A stretch of DNA of 64,000 nucleotides, taken from NCBI RefSeq assembly GCF_932274485.2, contig NC_065879.2:44378936-44442935 (forward strand), given 5' to 3'. A program made the translations under genes and the position numbers. Positions 43,701-56,000 of this stretch are shown here, piece by piece; positions within the stretch are counted from its first letter, which is position 1; every line of letters begins with the position of its first letter. Source of the DNA: Patella vulgata. Its lineage: Eukaryota; Mollusca; Gastropoda; Patellidae. The notes under the pieces are model-generated. The model ran no database searches. It saw nothing but the letters and a program-made list of their open reading frames with translations, and was not told the origin of the DNA.

Positions 43701-44477
43701 GAGAAGACGCTCCCTATCCAGCGTTCTGTGAGCTCCTATTCCAGATTTATCCTTCTTTTCCGAAAACCACGTTGTTGAATATTATAATTTGTATTTCCAA
43801 CACAGATCGCTTACATTAGAAAGAAACAACTGTTGATGATTTGTAGACTGTGTTATTAGAGACAATTATTAGTGAAAATGTTTTATTGTCTCATTTCAGA
43901 TAAAAAGTGTTCGGGCATAGCTCCATTACTGGGTACGGCTGATGCTACGTTTTCGTATTTGCTCGATGAAACAATTATTCCATGTTTTGTTGTACAGAAC
44001 GATGAACGAGGAACTGCCTTTAACAAAAGTATATCTCAGTTTGAAGCTGGATTCCAATCCGCATTTTATGGATGGCGAGGGTTAATTTATATTCACCAGT
44101 TATCATACAATCAATCATATACTCTGGCGTTGGTATTAGATGGAAATGGATTAGCTTTTGTTTTCCTGAGGAATTTTCGCGTTGAAGACAGATCTGCACA
44201 ATATAAGATGACGTTTTCATCTGCTTACCAAGGCACAAATTTTGATTCCTTAGGTATGAATTTGAACTTCTTGGATATTTTAAATGGCACCAAATTTTCA
44301 ACTTATGATTGGGACAATGATGGGAACGTTAAAGTCAATTGTGCCGATGTCAACCATCGTGGTTTCTGGTACAGTGATCAATGTGTGGACTGTGCGAAAA
44401 ATTATCACGCCGATCAGTGTTTGTTTAAAGATGTTAATGTTGTCTATGCCATACTGTTTGAAGACATAAAGACGTGA
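40434..44477 (+). CDS. Secreted PAN/apple-like plus fibrinogen-related domain protein
   Basis: Visible exons 40434-40796 and 43900 or 43908-44477. The N-terminal exon holds a signal peptide and a PAN/apple-like domain (C58, C62, C68, C80, C90). The C-terminal exon holds a fibrinogen-related domain, recognised by FSTYDWDNDGNVKVNCADVN and GFWYSDQC, equivalents of the FSTxDxDND..NCA and WWY..C motifs. Known relatives are secreted sugar-binding or recognition proteins; the gastropod FREPs instead carry immunoglobulin domains at the N terminus. The usual GGWTVFQRR block is absent, so this is a divergent member. Exon 1 ends in phase 0 at GTAAGT, but the best acceptor (TTTCAG at 43899) needs phase 1. 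Either the AAAAAG at 43907 is used, or a small exon in between is missing. Polyadenylation signal near 44607. Confidence 0.75.
41015..41280. repeat. Repeat unit with TGACGTCA (family E), copy 2
   Basis: 'cacgtgacgtcacatcacgc', 'ggcgtcaatcattggct', 'gattgtagcggcctagcaaa' match copy 1 at 38985-39330 in order and spacing. Confidence 0.6.
41340..42610. other. GC- and CpG-rich islet in the intron
   Basis: About 1.3 kb strikingly richer in G, C and CpG than the surrounding AT-rich DNA. Contains diverged direct repeats: 'gcaccctacctaagtaagaa' with 'gtcgtggtggacaagaaagc' (near 41437) against 'gcaccctaccaagtcgtggt' and 'ggaaaagaaaacgtgggga' (near 41564). Words such as CGTGG, CCACG and CATGG recur throughout. 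Frames on both strands lack domains. It could be a decayed satellite, a CpG island or a foreign insertion. Confidence 0.6.
42611..43890. other. Intron remainder with small repeats
   Basis: A (CA)n-type microsatellite lies at about 43622-43668. 'cgctgaatatcgatgagagt' near 43457 and 'ccctatcgatattcagcgt' near 43680 form a loose inverted pair. A 41-nt exon-like piece (43334-43374, after TTCTAG and before GTATTA) has the wrong phase to join the flanking exons. Confidence 0.4.
43908..44477 (+). CDS. PAN-fibrinogen gene, exon with fibrinogen-related domain
   Basis: Open to the TGA at 44475. Starts CSGIAPLLGTADATFSYLL and includes GTAFNKSISQFEAGFQSAFY, GWRGLIYIHQLSYNQSYTLA, YKMTFSSAYQGTNFDSLG and the diagnostic FSTYDWDNDGNVKVNCADVN / GFWYSDQCVDC. 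The start shown is the phase-0 acceptor; the more typical acceptor would begin the exon at 43900. The C-terminal extension after the last Cys is short. Confidence 0.78.
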   Translation, partial: CSGIAPLLGTADATFSYLLDETIIPCFVVQNDERGTAFNKSISQFEAGFQSAFYGWRGLIYIHQLSYNQSYTLALVLDGNGLAFVFLRNFRVEDRSAQYKMTFSSAYQGTNFDSLGMNLNFLDILNGTKFSTYDWDNDGNVKVNCADVNHRGFWYSDQCVDCAKNYHADQCLFKDVNVVYAILFEDIKT

Positions 44478-44606
44478 GGAGGAGCTATTCCACACAAAAA
44501 TCTTTTATTATATCGAAGATAATTGACTCTATTTATGATGAACCCCTACTGTCACTCTTGCTTGCTGCAGCACAACAACTTTCAACTATGAGGTTGGAAA
44601 TTTTAC

Positions 44607-44612
44607 AATAAA
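44607..44612 (+). promoter_or_regulatory. Candidate polyadenylation signal
   Basis: AATAAA about 130 nt after the stop codon of the PAN-fibrinogen gene, followed by further AATAAATA. Position is reasonable; not confirmed. Confidence 0.4.
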
Positions 44613-44804
44613 TAAATATAATTACGGACCTTTCACATATTTCTGCCAGAAGGACAAATAAGACTACGTTTTATCTCTATGATGAATCAGTGAAGCGATC
44701 AGAACCATTGGAAACCACGCAATTAAAAATAAAATTTCCGAAATTTATCAGAAACATCATCACCACATTTAGCAATAGTTCAGTCACTAAGACGTGTCCT
44801 ATCA

Positions 44805-45058
44805 CAACTGTCATTTCGGGTCTAACATATGGTTCAATTTTATTTTAATTAGTCGCATGCGCGTATAGGGGTCTTTAGCAGTGGGGGGGGGGGGGGCGCA
44901 AAACGGAGGACCCGGAGAAAACCCACGAGGTTGGACAGGCGACCCTACACCTTGTCACTTACAACTGGGGAATCAAAAGCACGCAAGTTGACTCCATGAC
45001 CGACCTTACGATACAGCGCGCACGCGCTAACCATTTGGTCATCCAACCCCCTCGGAGA
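44805..45058 (-). mobile_element. SINE family B with full tRNA-like head
   Basis: 'gtcatttcgggtctaacata', 'ggggtctttagcagtggg' with a G-run, 'ggttggacaggcgacccta', head complement 'cgcacgcgctaaccatttgg'. The 3' tail is lost on the left. Confidence 0.82.
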
Positions 45059-45938
45059 CTATAGAATATCCGGGACTATAACGGCCTTGTCTTGAAATCC
45101 GTACATTGGCTTCTGATGTATAGACTTCAAGATCTTACAATGTACGTTTATCGCTGCACCAAAACAATTTACCTCCAAATATTCATCACAGCAAAATCCA
45201 TACAAGTTCCGAATCCCAATTAAAGAAGCATAATTGTTCAAGCAATCTTATGAGACTAATTTTAATAGACATGTATATAGTTTATGGCTTTAAAATCGCT
45301 TAGAGTACGCTTAAGGGGGGATTTGGCGCCCAAGAAATGAACATTAATATTATTAATATTAAATAAATAACACCCCACCACCAACACGCCCCACTCAAGG
45401 ACATCAGAGTAGCCACGAACCGCTTTATCTTGTGTTAATTGCATATATATTCTTATATATCTTTCCGATTTGATTAACGCATTCTGCATGACCATTTAGA
45501 ATCTTAATTACATTTACATAACGGTAAATTAGAAGATACATAACCATAGAATTAGAACCATATAACCAAGAAGTATATTTGATGCCCACGTAATTATAAC
45601 TAATTTGAGAGGACTTTTTATTTCAAGTCTAAAAATCTAAAATACCACCATGACGGGGTATTATTGAAAGACTGGTTGTTATATTTAAAAATGTCAGCGA
45701 AGTCGTCAATTAATTGTTCCATTAAAATAGACATTTAAGAGTGAGAACTGAAAGCCTATTCCATATCCACATACATGTAAAACTTATTCATATATCTGTA
45801 TAATATCTGGTTCAACAGCACTATATTGTCATCAATATTTTTTTCAGAGACAAAAAGGTTTTTACGAGTTCCAACAAACGTAATTGAAGTAATTAACGTT
45901 TAAAATTTGCATTTTCCTTGCTCATAAGAAGGGCTTAA
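45059..45938. other. No feature seen
   Basis: AT-rich sequence with no recognisable exon, RNA gene or repeat boundary. Confidence 0.45.
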
Positions 45939-46277
45939 AGAGGGATTAAGTGCGAAGGAAATGGTTTAGGGAGTTCTACTATTTGAACTTATTGCCATTG
46001 AAGGGATCTGTAATGCCTTTTTTATTCCGATTATCCAGAATTTTTAAAATAATAAGAGGAAATCAGTGCGAAGAAATTGGTTTTGGGAGTTCCACTATTT
46101 GAACTTATTATCATTGAAGAGATCTGTAATGCCTTTTTATTTTGATTATCCAGAATTATGAAAATATTAAGATGAAATAAATGCAAAGAAATATGAACTA
46201 TCAACTGTATGAACTTATTGTCATTGAAGGAATCTTTCATGCCTTTTTATTCCGATTATCCAAAATTTTGAGAATAG
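45939..46277. repeat. Tandem repeat, three units of about 115 bp
   Basis: Units start near 45939, 46055 and 46169 and share 'tatttgaacttattg', 'atctgtaatgccttttt', 'gattatccagaatt'. The third unit is more diverged and shorter. Non-coding minisatellite. Confidence 0.85.
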
Positions 46278-46528
46278 CCTTCATTGGGAATTAGGTTGAA
46301 AACTTTTAGTGAGCTGTTAGTCAACTGATAATCTCACCAATTCATCTTTTGCCTTTATCATTGAACGCCCTCTTAACGTTTTACTGAAGTGTGTAAATTA
46401 TTATGCCACAAGCTTTAAGCATCATAAGACAAAGATGTATGTTTCATAGATTTTCAATAAACTTCTCACTAAAAAATTCGTTGTTGTTTATTAAAATTAT
46501 TTCAAATTGTCACCATTCCACGAAGCTG

Positions 46529-46706
46529 CTGTCTAGTCATTCGGATGAGACGAAAAACCGAGGTCCCATGTATACATTGGCATGCACGTAAAAGATCCTT
46601 TGGCAGGTGGAATTCAATATAAGTGTATTTTCATCATAGGATGGTGTATGCCCGTCTTAATTAGCCCAGTCGGAGCAGAACAGTAGGACGTAAAACCCCA
46701 TTTCAT
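46529..46706 (+). mobile_element. SINE family A, 5' truncated, 13-bp target duplication
   Basis: 'ctgtctagtcattcggatga', 'gaggtcccatgtatacattg', tail 'aggacgtaaaaccccatttc'. Flanked by TTCCACGAAGCTG at 46516-46528 and 46707-46719. Confidence 0.88.
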
Positions 46707-47034
46707 TTCCACGAAGCTGTCGTAAGCGATTTCGCAATAAACATGCAATCATTGCAGATGGCAAATAAAATCCTATTAATCTTAATTGTCCGAATTCCAG
46801 ATTTGTCAAATATCTATAGAGGGTGGCTCAAATGGTGTTGTTACGAAATCCTTAAATGTCAGAGTACTCTTCAACTAATTGCCCCATTATATTAGACCTT
46901 TAAAAGTGGGATTTGAAGACTATCAAGTACCAAAACCTCTCTATATTAACAAATCTCTCTGCACTTTTAGTTATTGTAAATCACATCGTTCGTCGATTGT
47001 GGATCGAGAGGTTTTACCGAATACACTAGTGAAC

Positions 47035-47065
47035 ATGTATTTATTGGTAGCTTTTGGCGTTTTCA
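47035..47065 (+). CDS. Six-cysteine gene exon 1: signal peptide start
   Basis: ATG TAT TTA TTG..., encoding MYLLVAFGVF, with donor TTTTCA|GTAAGT. The leader continues in exon 2 (ILGFITRSFAV), giving a typical 20-residue signal peptide. This ATG is chosen because the upstream part of the frame is not hydrophobic. Confidence 0.7.
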
Positions 47066-50000
47066 GTAAGTACCTTTTTAGATCGGAGTTAAATAGAAAT
47101 ATTTAAATGATTGGAATATGTAGTAGACAGTATTACCACCCCCGGGAGTGAGTCGGGAGGTAGTCAAACTGTTAAGACACATGACTTGATTGGAATCTAA
47201 TGTCCCGGGTTTAAATTCCCGTGTGGGTCAAACCCTGTGGATTTTTAAGATCTTGTACACCATAGAATCTTATATGACTTGTCTAAATGGCAGAAGACAG
47301 GAATTGGTCAGATTAACATTAAAATAAGTCTTGACAGTTCGAATTCGAAGATAAGTCAGTGTCGAGTCCCTTTACCTCCTTTTATTCAATTCCTATATCC
47401 TCAGCTCTCCGTCGGTTGTCCCAAGTAAGTAATGCGCAGGCTCAATAGCTAGGTCCGGTTGTTGGCCGAGAAAATTCTCTGGGATTTTCCAGCCTGGTTA
47501 ACCCAAGACTGTCTGGCATGGAATTCGGCTGGGATAAAACACGTAGGGCACCCTGTATACAATGGCGTATGCCCTGCTTCATTAGCCCAGTTGGCGCATA
47601 AACGTAGGACGTCCAACCCCATTTCATTCACTTATATCAGAACGTACCACAATAATATGATCTTTTAATTTACTACGTAAGTTTTTTATATCCTCGAATA
47701 TGGAGACGGTCACATAGTATGGTGCACTTACAAAGGCCCGTTATCTCTGCACGCGGGCTTGCGGCGTTTTCGCCAGCGAAAAGTCGATCTAATGCAGATG
47801 TTGTTTCTATATATAAGTCTATGAGATGTACTTGGATCGTTTCCATGTAACCGGCGAAAACGTGCGTGGAATAGTCGCTTAAACGCGCACATGGAAAACG
47901 GGCTTTAGAGTAAGGAACTTTTGACGGACAACTTGAAATCTTCAAAACGGAACAATTACTGATCGCAAGGCTCGTAAATTAATGGCTTGACCTATTTGTC
48001 TCTAAATTTCTATACAATATGTAATATGACTTGAACATATCCCCCAGTATACCCGTATAGTCAAATCACCCGAAAATTATTGTTTTTACCCGTGAAGATC
48101 TGCAAGGCGCTACTGTACGTGTCATGGGGGCCCAAGGGTCGCTATATTTTGGAAAATATTGTCAATATGTAGTCTTTTAACACCAGTCTATAAATATTAA
48201 TTATTCTCTGCATGTAAATGGTGTTATTTTAGTTCTAGGTTTTATAACAAGGAGTTTTGCTGTTTGTCCAGAAAATCCCAAGCTACGTGCTGAAGAATGT
48301 GGTGCCGTATTTACCCGCTTTGGAAAGGCGGGTCAGCAGGGACCAGAAGCTGTTTTACAAATTTGTTCGTAAGTACACCATTAGGGATATATAAAGCCTT
48401 ATCGTTCTAACTTATTTTGTGTTATATACACATGAATAAACAAATATAAGCTAATGTGATATTTATATACATGTATATTATACTAAATATTTACTTTTGA
48501 GAACAAAGCAACTTTCGAACAATCACTTTCTCATCCCAGTGCAAGAAAATAGAGGATTAAACAAAGTGGTTACTCTATTCTGTTGTACAGTTCCCCACTA
48601 ATATCGTTTCCATTCTTAAAGTCCTTTTTGTATGTATTTCTTCCTTTTTTTTGTACAGTTCCCCAGCGCCATTCTTTACATGCTTACATAACCTTATTTA
48701 CGTTTCCCCTGTGGACTTGTTAAAATATTCTTGTTGGGCTGTTTCATTACAGTATTAAAGTCGCTTATATACTATTTAATTTTGAAGGGAAGTTTATGGA
48801 GCTTTAGATTGTTTAAGAGAAATAATGAATGATTGTGAGGTATATACAAATATGGGACTACAGATGTCGCTTGAAGATTATAAAAGAACGAAATCTGGTA
48901 TAGACGCAGTCTGTGCTGGTAGTCAAAGTAGGTACAGCAATTTATTAATAACAAAATTAATAATTGTAGAGGGATTATGGGGACTGACATGGTCATTTAT
49001 AATGAATAAAATATTTCTTTTAAATTTTTATTTTTAAAAATTCAGAAAGGACAGTAAATTGTCAGCTGTCAGAATTGCCAAGTTACTTGATTTCCGGTAA
49101 GGACAGATTAGTTTCGGGTTGACTGTAGACAAAGTTAGCTGATTTAACATGGCGCTCGATGATCAGCATTACGATTGTAATTTTGTTATTACATGAAAGA
49201 CTAAAATTGCGGTGGCTGTGATTCTCCTAAAACGGCGAATGGCGCGAACGACTAAAAAAAATAGGAATAATGCGACTTGATAAGCGGGATTACTTTATTG
49301 CCCATGTATTATTTATTCTGCTGTAAAAATTAGAGCTACCGGAAAATTCACAACGAAACGAAGGAATGCCATGTGCTGCTCTGATACGAGAAGGCGTAAA
49401 TTTTAAACGCCATTTAGTCCTCGATTCACTCAATTCATTATATGTGTTAATAATTCTACGTTGATGAAATAATGTATTATTTACACAGTTTTTCGACCAA
49501 ACTTAGATTTCAAGATAATTTAATCTCTGAGTTATTGCATACTTTGTAATGTAAACATGACCAAAGTTAGATTCCAAAATAATTTAATCTCTGGGTTCTC
49601 TCTTAACTTAAATATGAATGGGCAGATTCGTCTGAATTGTTGCATACTTTGTAATGTAAACATCTCCGACTAAACTGCGTAGTCAAATGACGAATCTGTC
49701 CATTTAAATTATATTAAATAATTTTAGTCGAAAAACTGCAAATAATAATTATTATTTCATCAGCGAATATTTAATGAATTACGTAAATAGAAGACATGTC
49801 TTTAAATGGCATTTAAAATATACGCCTTCTCGTATTATCAGCACATGACATGTCTTCGTTGCGTTGTGAATTTCCCGACAGTTCTAATTTTTACAGCAGA
49901 CTAAAATAATACGCGGGAAATAATGGAATCCCGATCATCAAGTCGCATTAACGTTTGTGAAATGGTTTAAATTCGCCAATTAACCGTTGATTATTGAAGA

Positions 50001-53000
50001 TACTAACAAATTTATATGACCTTGACAGAACCATTATTTCTGACATTTTTCAGGGGTCAGACAATTAAATACTAGGGACCACTCATTTAAATGTCTGCAA
50101 AATTATGGTTTAGATAATATAATAATGATATACATTATCGCAGTGATAAGGTCACATTAACGTGCACAAAAATTTACATCCTGCCGCCAAACAATTCAAT
50201 GCAAAATTTGAAAAACAAATTATTCTCTGTGGGCGTATCAAAGTGGTATACTTTTTAACAAATAGCTCCAAATATAATATATGGTACACATAAGCAGAAG
50301 TATTATTCATAGTCATCCATTCATAAATTTGTGCTTGAAATTAATATTGATAATTAAAAATTGATGGTTATGATAGGTATGGAATTGCAGCGTTATAAGC
50401 AGAGCACACCGCTCGTTTTTCCACTTCTAGATGGTCTAGATATGTTTGGTTATATACTTTGATGGCATTAAGGCAATCATGACTTCATAATTTTGTTCAG
50501 ACATCATAATTGATAAATAAGCAAAAGACGGCACCAATTATAAGGGGATCAGTAGCACCACACACATTTTGGGTCCTTTTGTTTTTCCAGATTGTAATTG
50601 GGGAAAACTATTTTTTTCCTCTCATTCCTTGAACGAAATTAATGTACGTAAATAGGCTACCATTGAAAACGAGACGAAATACCCATCATATATTGGCTAA
50701 CGTGATTTCCCTGACGAAATTATTGTTTCTAATTTAACCACGAACACAAATATTTTAGCCATGTGAAGAGCATTAACAACAGAGACGTCATTACCGTATA
50801 GTTATTTGGCTGACAGATTGATAAATTAACTGCAACTCTACACCAGGCTATAATTATTATTGTGCAATAGCCAATATCTGTTTATATATAATAGGTAAAA
50901 ACGGTCGAATAATTAGCTTGGATTATTAGTAGGGTCAAGGTGTGAAAAAAAAATGGGCCAACCTCAAAAAAATTGCAAGAAAACGTTTCATGGTTGTTTC
51001 CAGTAGTATATGGTCCAGATAACAACATATGAAAAGTTGACCAAAATCCTTTTTTCCTGCTCCGGGGCTTGGATGGCTGAATGGTTAGCGTGCGCGCGCT
51101 GTATCACAAAGTCTGTCATTGAGTCGACTGGCGTGGTTTCGAATCCCCGGTTGTACGTGGCAAGGATTAGGGTCGCCTGTCCAACCTCGTGGGTTTTCTC
51201 TGGGTCCTCGGGTTTCCTCCCACTGCTAAAGACACCTACGCGCGAGCGAATTATGAAAATAAAATTAAACCACATGCTAGTCCCGAAATGACTTAGTTTG
51301 TGTCGACTGGACGTTAAACCCCATTTTCCTCTCTTTTCCTTTTTCCTGCTCATTGCTCATATTCTATCAATGGTGTTGTTTTAAAAGGCTTAGGTGTGAT
51401 GCAATGATATTATAAAACCAATATCTTAGTAATTCATCACTCTGTGAGTGTTTTGCAGTTTTATGGCGAAAATTTTTCCTTTTTGATGATTTGTTAGCCA
51501 TTTCATTTGAGGTTGTAGATGGTTGGATAGCACGAGTGTTAGCAGTTGCTGCAATAGAAATGCCGACCACGGTTTATGGTCGGTCTAGACCTATATTATC
51601 ATCAATAAAAAGTAACAGTCCGAAATCCGTGCCCAATTGGGTTAAATTGGCCAAAATCCAAAATGGCCGCCGGAGTTGGCTAGTAAATTCTAATTTTCAC
51701 CCACGTAAAGACGGTAGGCTGTTGTTTTAAATTCTGGTTTTATCATACCACGGTAAGGACGAAATTATGGTTGATTGTATATTAGTGAAAGAAGACCCGC
51801 CTCCGTAGGTACGGAAATTGATTGACTTTTCTCTGACTAATATTGGTTCCGTCCAATCATAGACAAAGATAACTGTGTATTACCCATAGATGTGGGGCTA
51901 TTCTGATCTACTATCCGATATTCAACTCTTAATAACATGTCATTTGTTTATTTTATGTTCTATAATATGTCATATATAAATATGACTTGTATGCGGCCTG
52001 AAATTGGCGTGGTGATACAATAAAATCTTATCTTATCTTATCTGTATATTGAATTGTATGGGGTCTGAAACTGATGTCATAATACAATAAAATCGTATTT
52101 TAATTATTTTGTTTGGTTTGTTTGAAGGTCAGCCAGGACCAGATGTAAATAAATGTCAAGCCAAAATGGCCAAATGCCAAATATTTGGTTCACAGTTAAG
52201 CACAGCCCGGGATCAACCCACTGTTTGCCGGTGAGTCATTCACATCTACTAGAAATTAATTTATATTAACGAAAAAGAAAGTGGATTTCTTGACAAATAA
52301 AAATAAATGACCCATGTGTTTACTTCCATGAAAATTAGTAAAAATTCTCAGATATATCATCTAATATACGGCTTAAATTTTATGGCAGTGATTCTCAACC
52401 AGTGTATCGCGACATTTTTAACGGCACACTAAGAAAATGTGAAAAAACTCATGTAATCCCAACTGAGTACGCACTGGTCCAGGTGTCTACTGATAAGTTC
52501 ATAGCTGTGTTTTTCTTTATTTAGTTTTGTCATTCTATGTGTCTATGACTAGTCTCTGTCAACGGTTGTATTCCGTCTGACGTACCATGTTTTTACTTTG
52601 CAAAATTAAAATATTGTTCATATATATTTAGCCAGGTGTGCCGCTATTTTTTCCTGTGTTCCAAGGTATGTCGTTAGCAAAAAAGGTTGAGAACCACTGT
52701 TTTATGGCCTTGATTTTGCACTTGGATTTCTCAAAATCTAGCAACTAAATTACCTTCATTGGAAACACCTTAAATGACTCCCTTCTGACAGAGGTAAAGT
52801 ACTTCTGTCGGCATGAACATGAAGCTTTTAGAAACTACCTCTCTCTACTATTTGAAAGATTTCATTTATCCCCCCATCTCTATAATATAGTGTTATGAGA
52901 CAATGTGCTAGTGCTGATAATAGTATTTCAGTGTTTAAATTTGTTTTAGGAAGCCAATTTCTTATGTGATTATAGATTGTGAGGGAAAATACTGTCAACT

Positions 53001-56000
53001 GACATTACTATATAATTCAATATTTTGAATATTATAAGACAATTAAACTGTTAAGTCCGTTAAGTCTTGCCATGGTAAAGACATATAAGCTAAAAAAAAC
53101 TGGAGGACCCCTTCTTAAAAAGTAACAGGAGAATGTAAACAGACGTGCTTACAGAACACTAGGCTGCTTATTTGGGTACATATATACCTTTTATTTATTA
53201 AGTAGCATTTTAAGCAATTTGAAAATAAATAAAAATAATCTGAAATTTTGTGAGGCCTGTGCAGTTTGTTTAGCTTATACCTTAATACAGTACTAAAGAA
53301 CTGGCCAGTTTACATAGCTAACAATTTTGTAATTCTAGTGTTTTGAAACAATATGTTGATTGTAACCATGGAGTAGCAACATCCTGTGACACAATTTTGC
53401 CTAACCAGGTGAAACAAGACATGGCAACCACGCTACAACAGTACAATAATATGTGTAAGTTGAAAGGAGATACTATTTATTTTATTTCTTTGTTTATTTC
53501 ATTTTGATCTGGCTTTACTCCATTTCGAAATAAATTTTAAAAAATATAATTGAGCCCGTTTATTATATTAAAACATTTAAAGACTTTATGATTTGACCTT
53601 GTTATAGCGCATGCTAAAATTTTGCATCATACTCTCCCGAAGTTAACATGTCATTGCATACATGTTACACATTTCACTGCTTAAAAATATATGCTATATG
53701 TGTCACTCCTCTTGTGAGCTTGATGTCCCAGCAGATGCACAAACGCAATCTGGTTATAGTTCGTTTCGTTTTTTTTATATACTTTTAATGGAAAAAATGA
53801 AAATGAAATGGGGTTTAACTTCCTACAGTACAGCGTGCCAGACAATAAGAACCCAACCCAACAAACCATTTAATTGGTTAATCCCTCAAATTAACCCAAA
53901 ATTCGGAATATTAACAACTCTTCCAGATCCTGGTGTAGTGAAGACAAGTAAACTGAAATTTTAAACTGTAAAAAACAAAAAGAATAAAGATCTGTGTTTT
54001 AATCAGATTCTCATAAATGTGTTGCAATTTAGGTTAAATTGTTGACAGACAAAGAGTTACCATGAATTAACAATACATATTAAAGGGGCATTATGTAAGA
54101 TTAGATAAAGAACTGACAGTTCTTTCTATAATAGTTAACAAATAGATAATGAAAAGGGAACACGTTGAAAATGCCAGTCAAATTACTTCACTCTCAGCCG
54201 AATCACAGGTAAAATAATAGCGTAGCTTCGATTGTCATTGCTACTGTCGAAACAATAATAAACAAGGTCTCTGTTATTTTTTTTTACGTCATCAATTGCA
54301 AATTGTATTTAAATCTAATGAAAATCTAGAGTATACTATGGCATCAAGAGTTGATTATGGTCTTGGTAAGTTAAATAATGTCTAATTAATACTTTATATA
54401 ACATTTAGGCGTAAAGAAATACATGTACCTGTAGATTTATCTCTTGCATGCCTGTTTAATCAAATCAGTTAATAATAAATTTTGTTAATTTGTATTACAA
54501 TCTGATTAAAACACAGATGCCTGCTGTCATAGGGCCAAAAGCCTCTCGTATGATCCCTGACGCGACCTTCTACTATAACTGTTTAGATCTTCATGTAGTG
54601 GAGACCATCGAAAGTGTAATCAAACGAAACAAAATATAGATCTGTATTTTAATGAGATTGCTTTTACTGTTTCATGTCATTGGGTCAAAAGTCACTCGTA
54701 TGACCACTGATGCGACCTCCCGGTCAAATCTTCATGTAGTGGAGGGCATCGAAAGTATAATAAAACGAGATGAAATATAGATCTGTATTTTAATTAGATC
54801 GCTTTTATTTTTTTATTTTTTTTTAATAAAACGTTCACCCTGATATACTCATATGAATAACAAATTTTACAGGTGAGACATCCCAGCCAGGACCACCACA
54901 AGGTAGACCATTTTCTTTATTTCCATTGAGGTTATGAGTTGATATTATTAACAAAAATATAATCAAACGCATATTTGGAAGCTTTTCGGATAACCTGAAC
55001 ATATTTTAATATCACCTTTCATCTCATCTAAATTAAAATCTTTCATCTCATTTAAATTAAAGATTTCGGAGTTAGGGACTGGACAAAAGTTACTTAAAAC
55101 TTACAAACATCCTTTCTATATCAGAAATTGTTTAGATTTATTGAAAAGGTTTCTATGACGTCAAAACTATGACAAAAAATATGTCACAGTGGTTGTGTTC
55201 ACAGCAAATCAAAACTTGCTATGATAAAGAAAATTGACTGATTGTTTATATTAGGTGAACATATTTGTTGTGACTTATTTTCCTGTCATAGTTTATTTAT
55301 GCTTTCATTAGCCTGTTGATGAAGAAATCTGTCCTTGATAAAAGGAAATATGATATGTTTTAAGGAAGAAGTTACCTTCCATTGATACCCGAATTTCATT
55401 TTACTGATGCCAGAGTATGTGTGAATCATTGCTTTAATTTTACACAAACAGACACGGTCTATAGAAGCGATTTACTGACTGTAATTTCAACACAGACCAC
55501 GGGGCCAATAATTTCTATAAAAACTTGTATGTTCTATTTCTTGATTATATGGACTCTCAAAAAATGATAAATCATTCTTTATCGTAGCACTTTCAGTCAC
55601 TCCAATGGGCTGTGGATTGCAGTTACAGGATTGTACAAATATGATCACTTCACTTTCCACTGAATCTGGGCCAGACGTATATTGTGAGTAAGTAGTCACC
55701 CTATTACATTAAACTCATTTCTGGTAACAACCATACATATTATGGAGCAAAGGTATGGGGCATGCTGCAATCTATTTAAAATATCTAATATCCGTTATAT
55801 CACACACTATAGGGATTTTAAATAGAAACTGCAGTGTTTATATAGTCAAGAAAATAAAATGGTCTGATCAAGCGAGTCCTAAAATTTGAAGTCATCAAAA
55901 TTAGATGAATATCAGTTCGATCCCTTTGAAGCAAAGTGACTCACCTTTTATAAAATACTTTACTTAAAGAGTTTATATTTTCTTTTTATACGCCCACATT

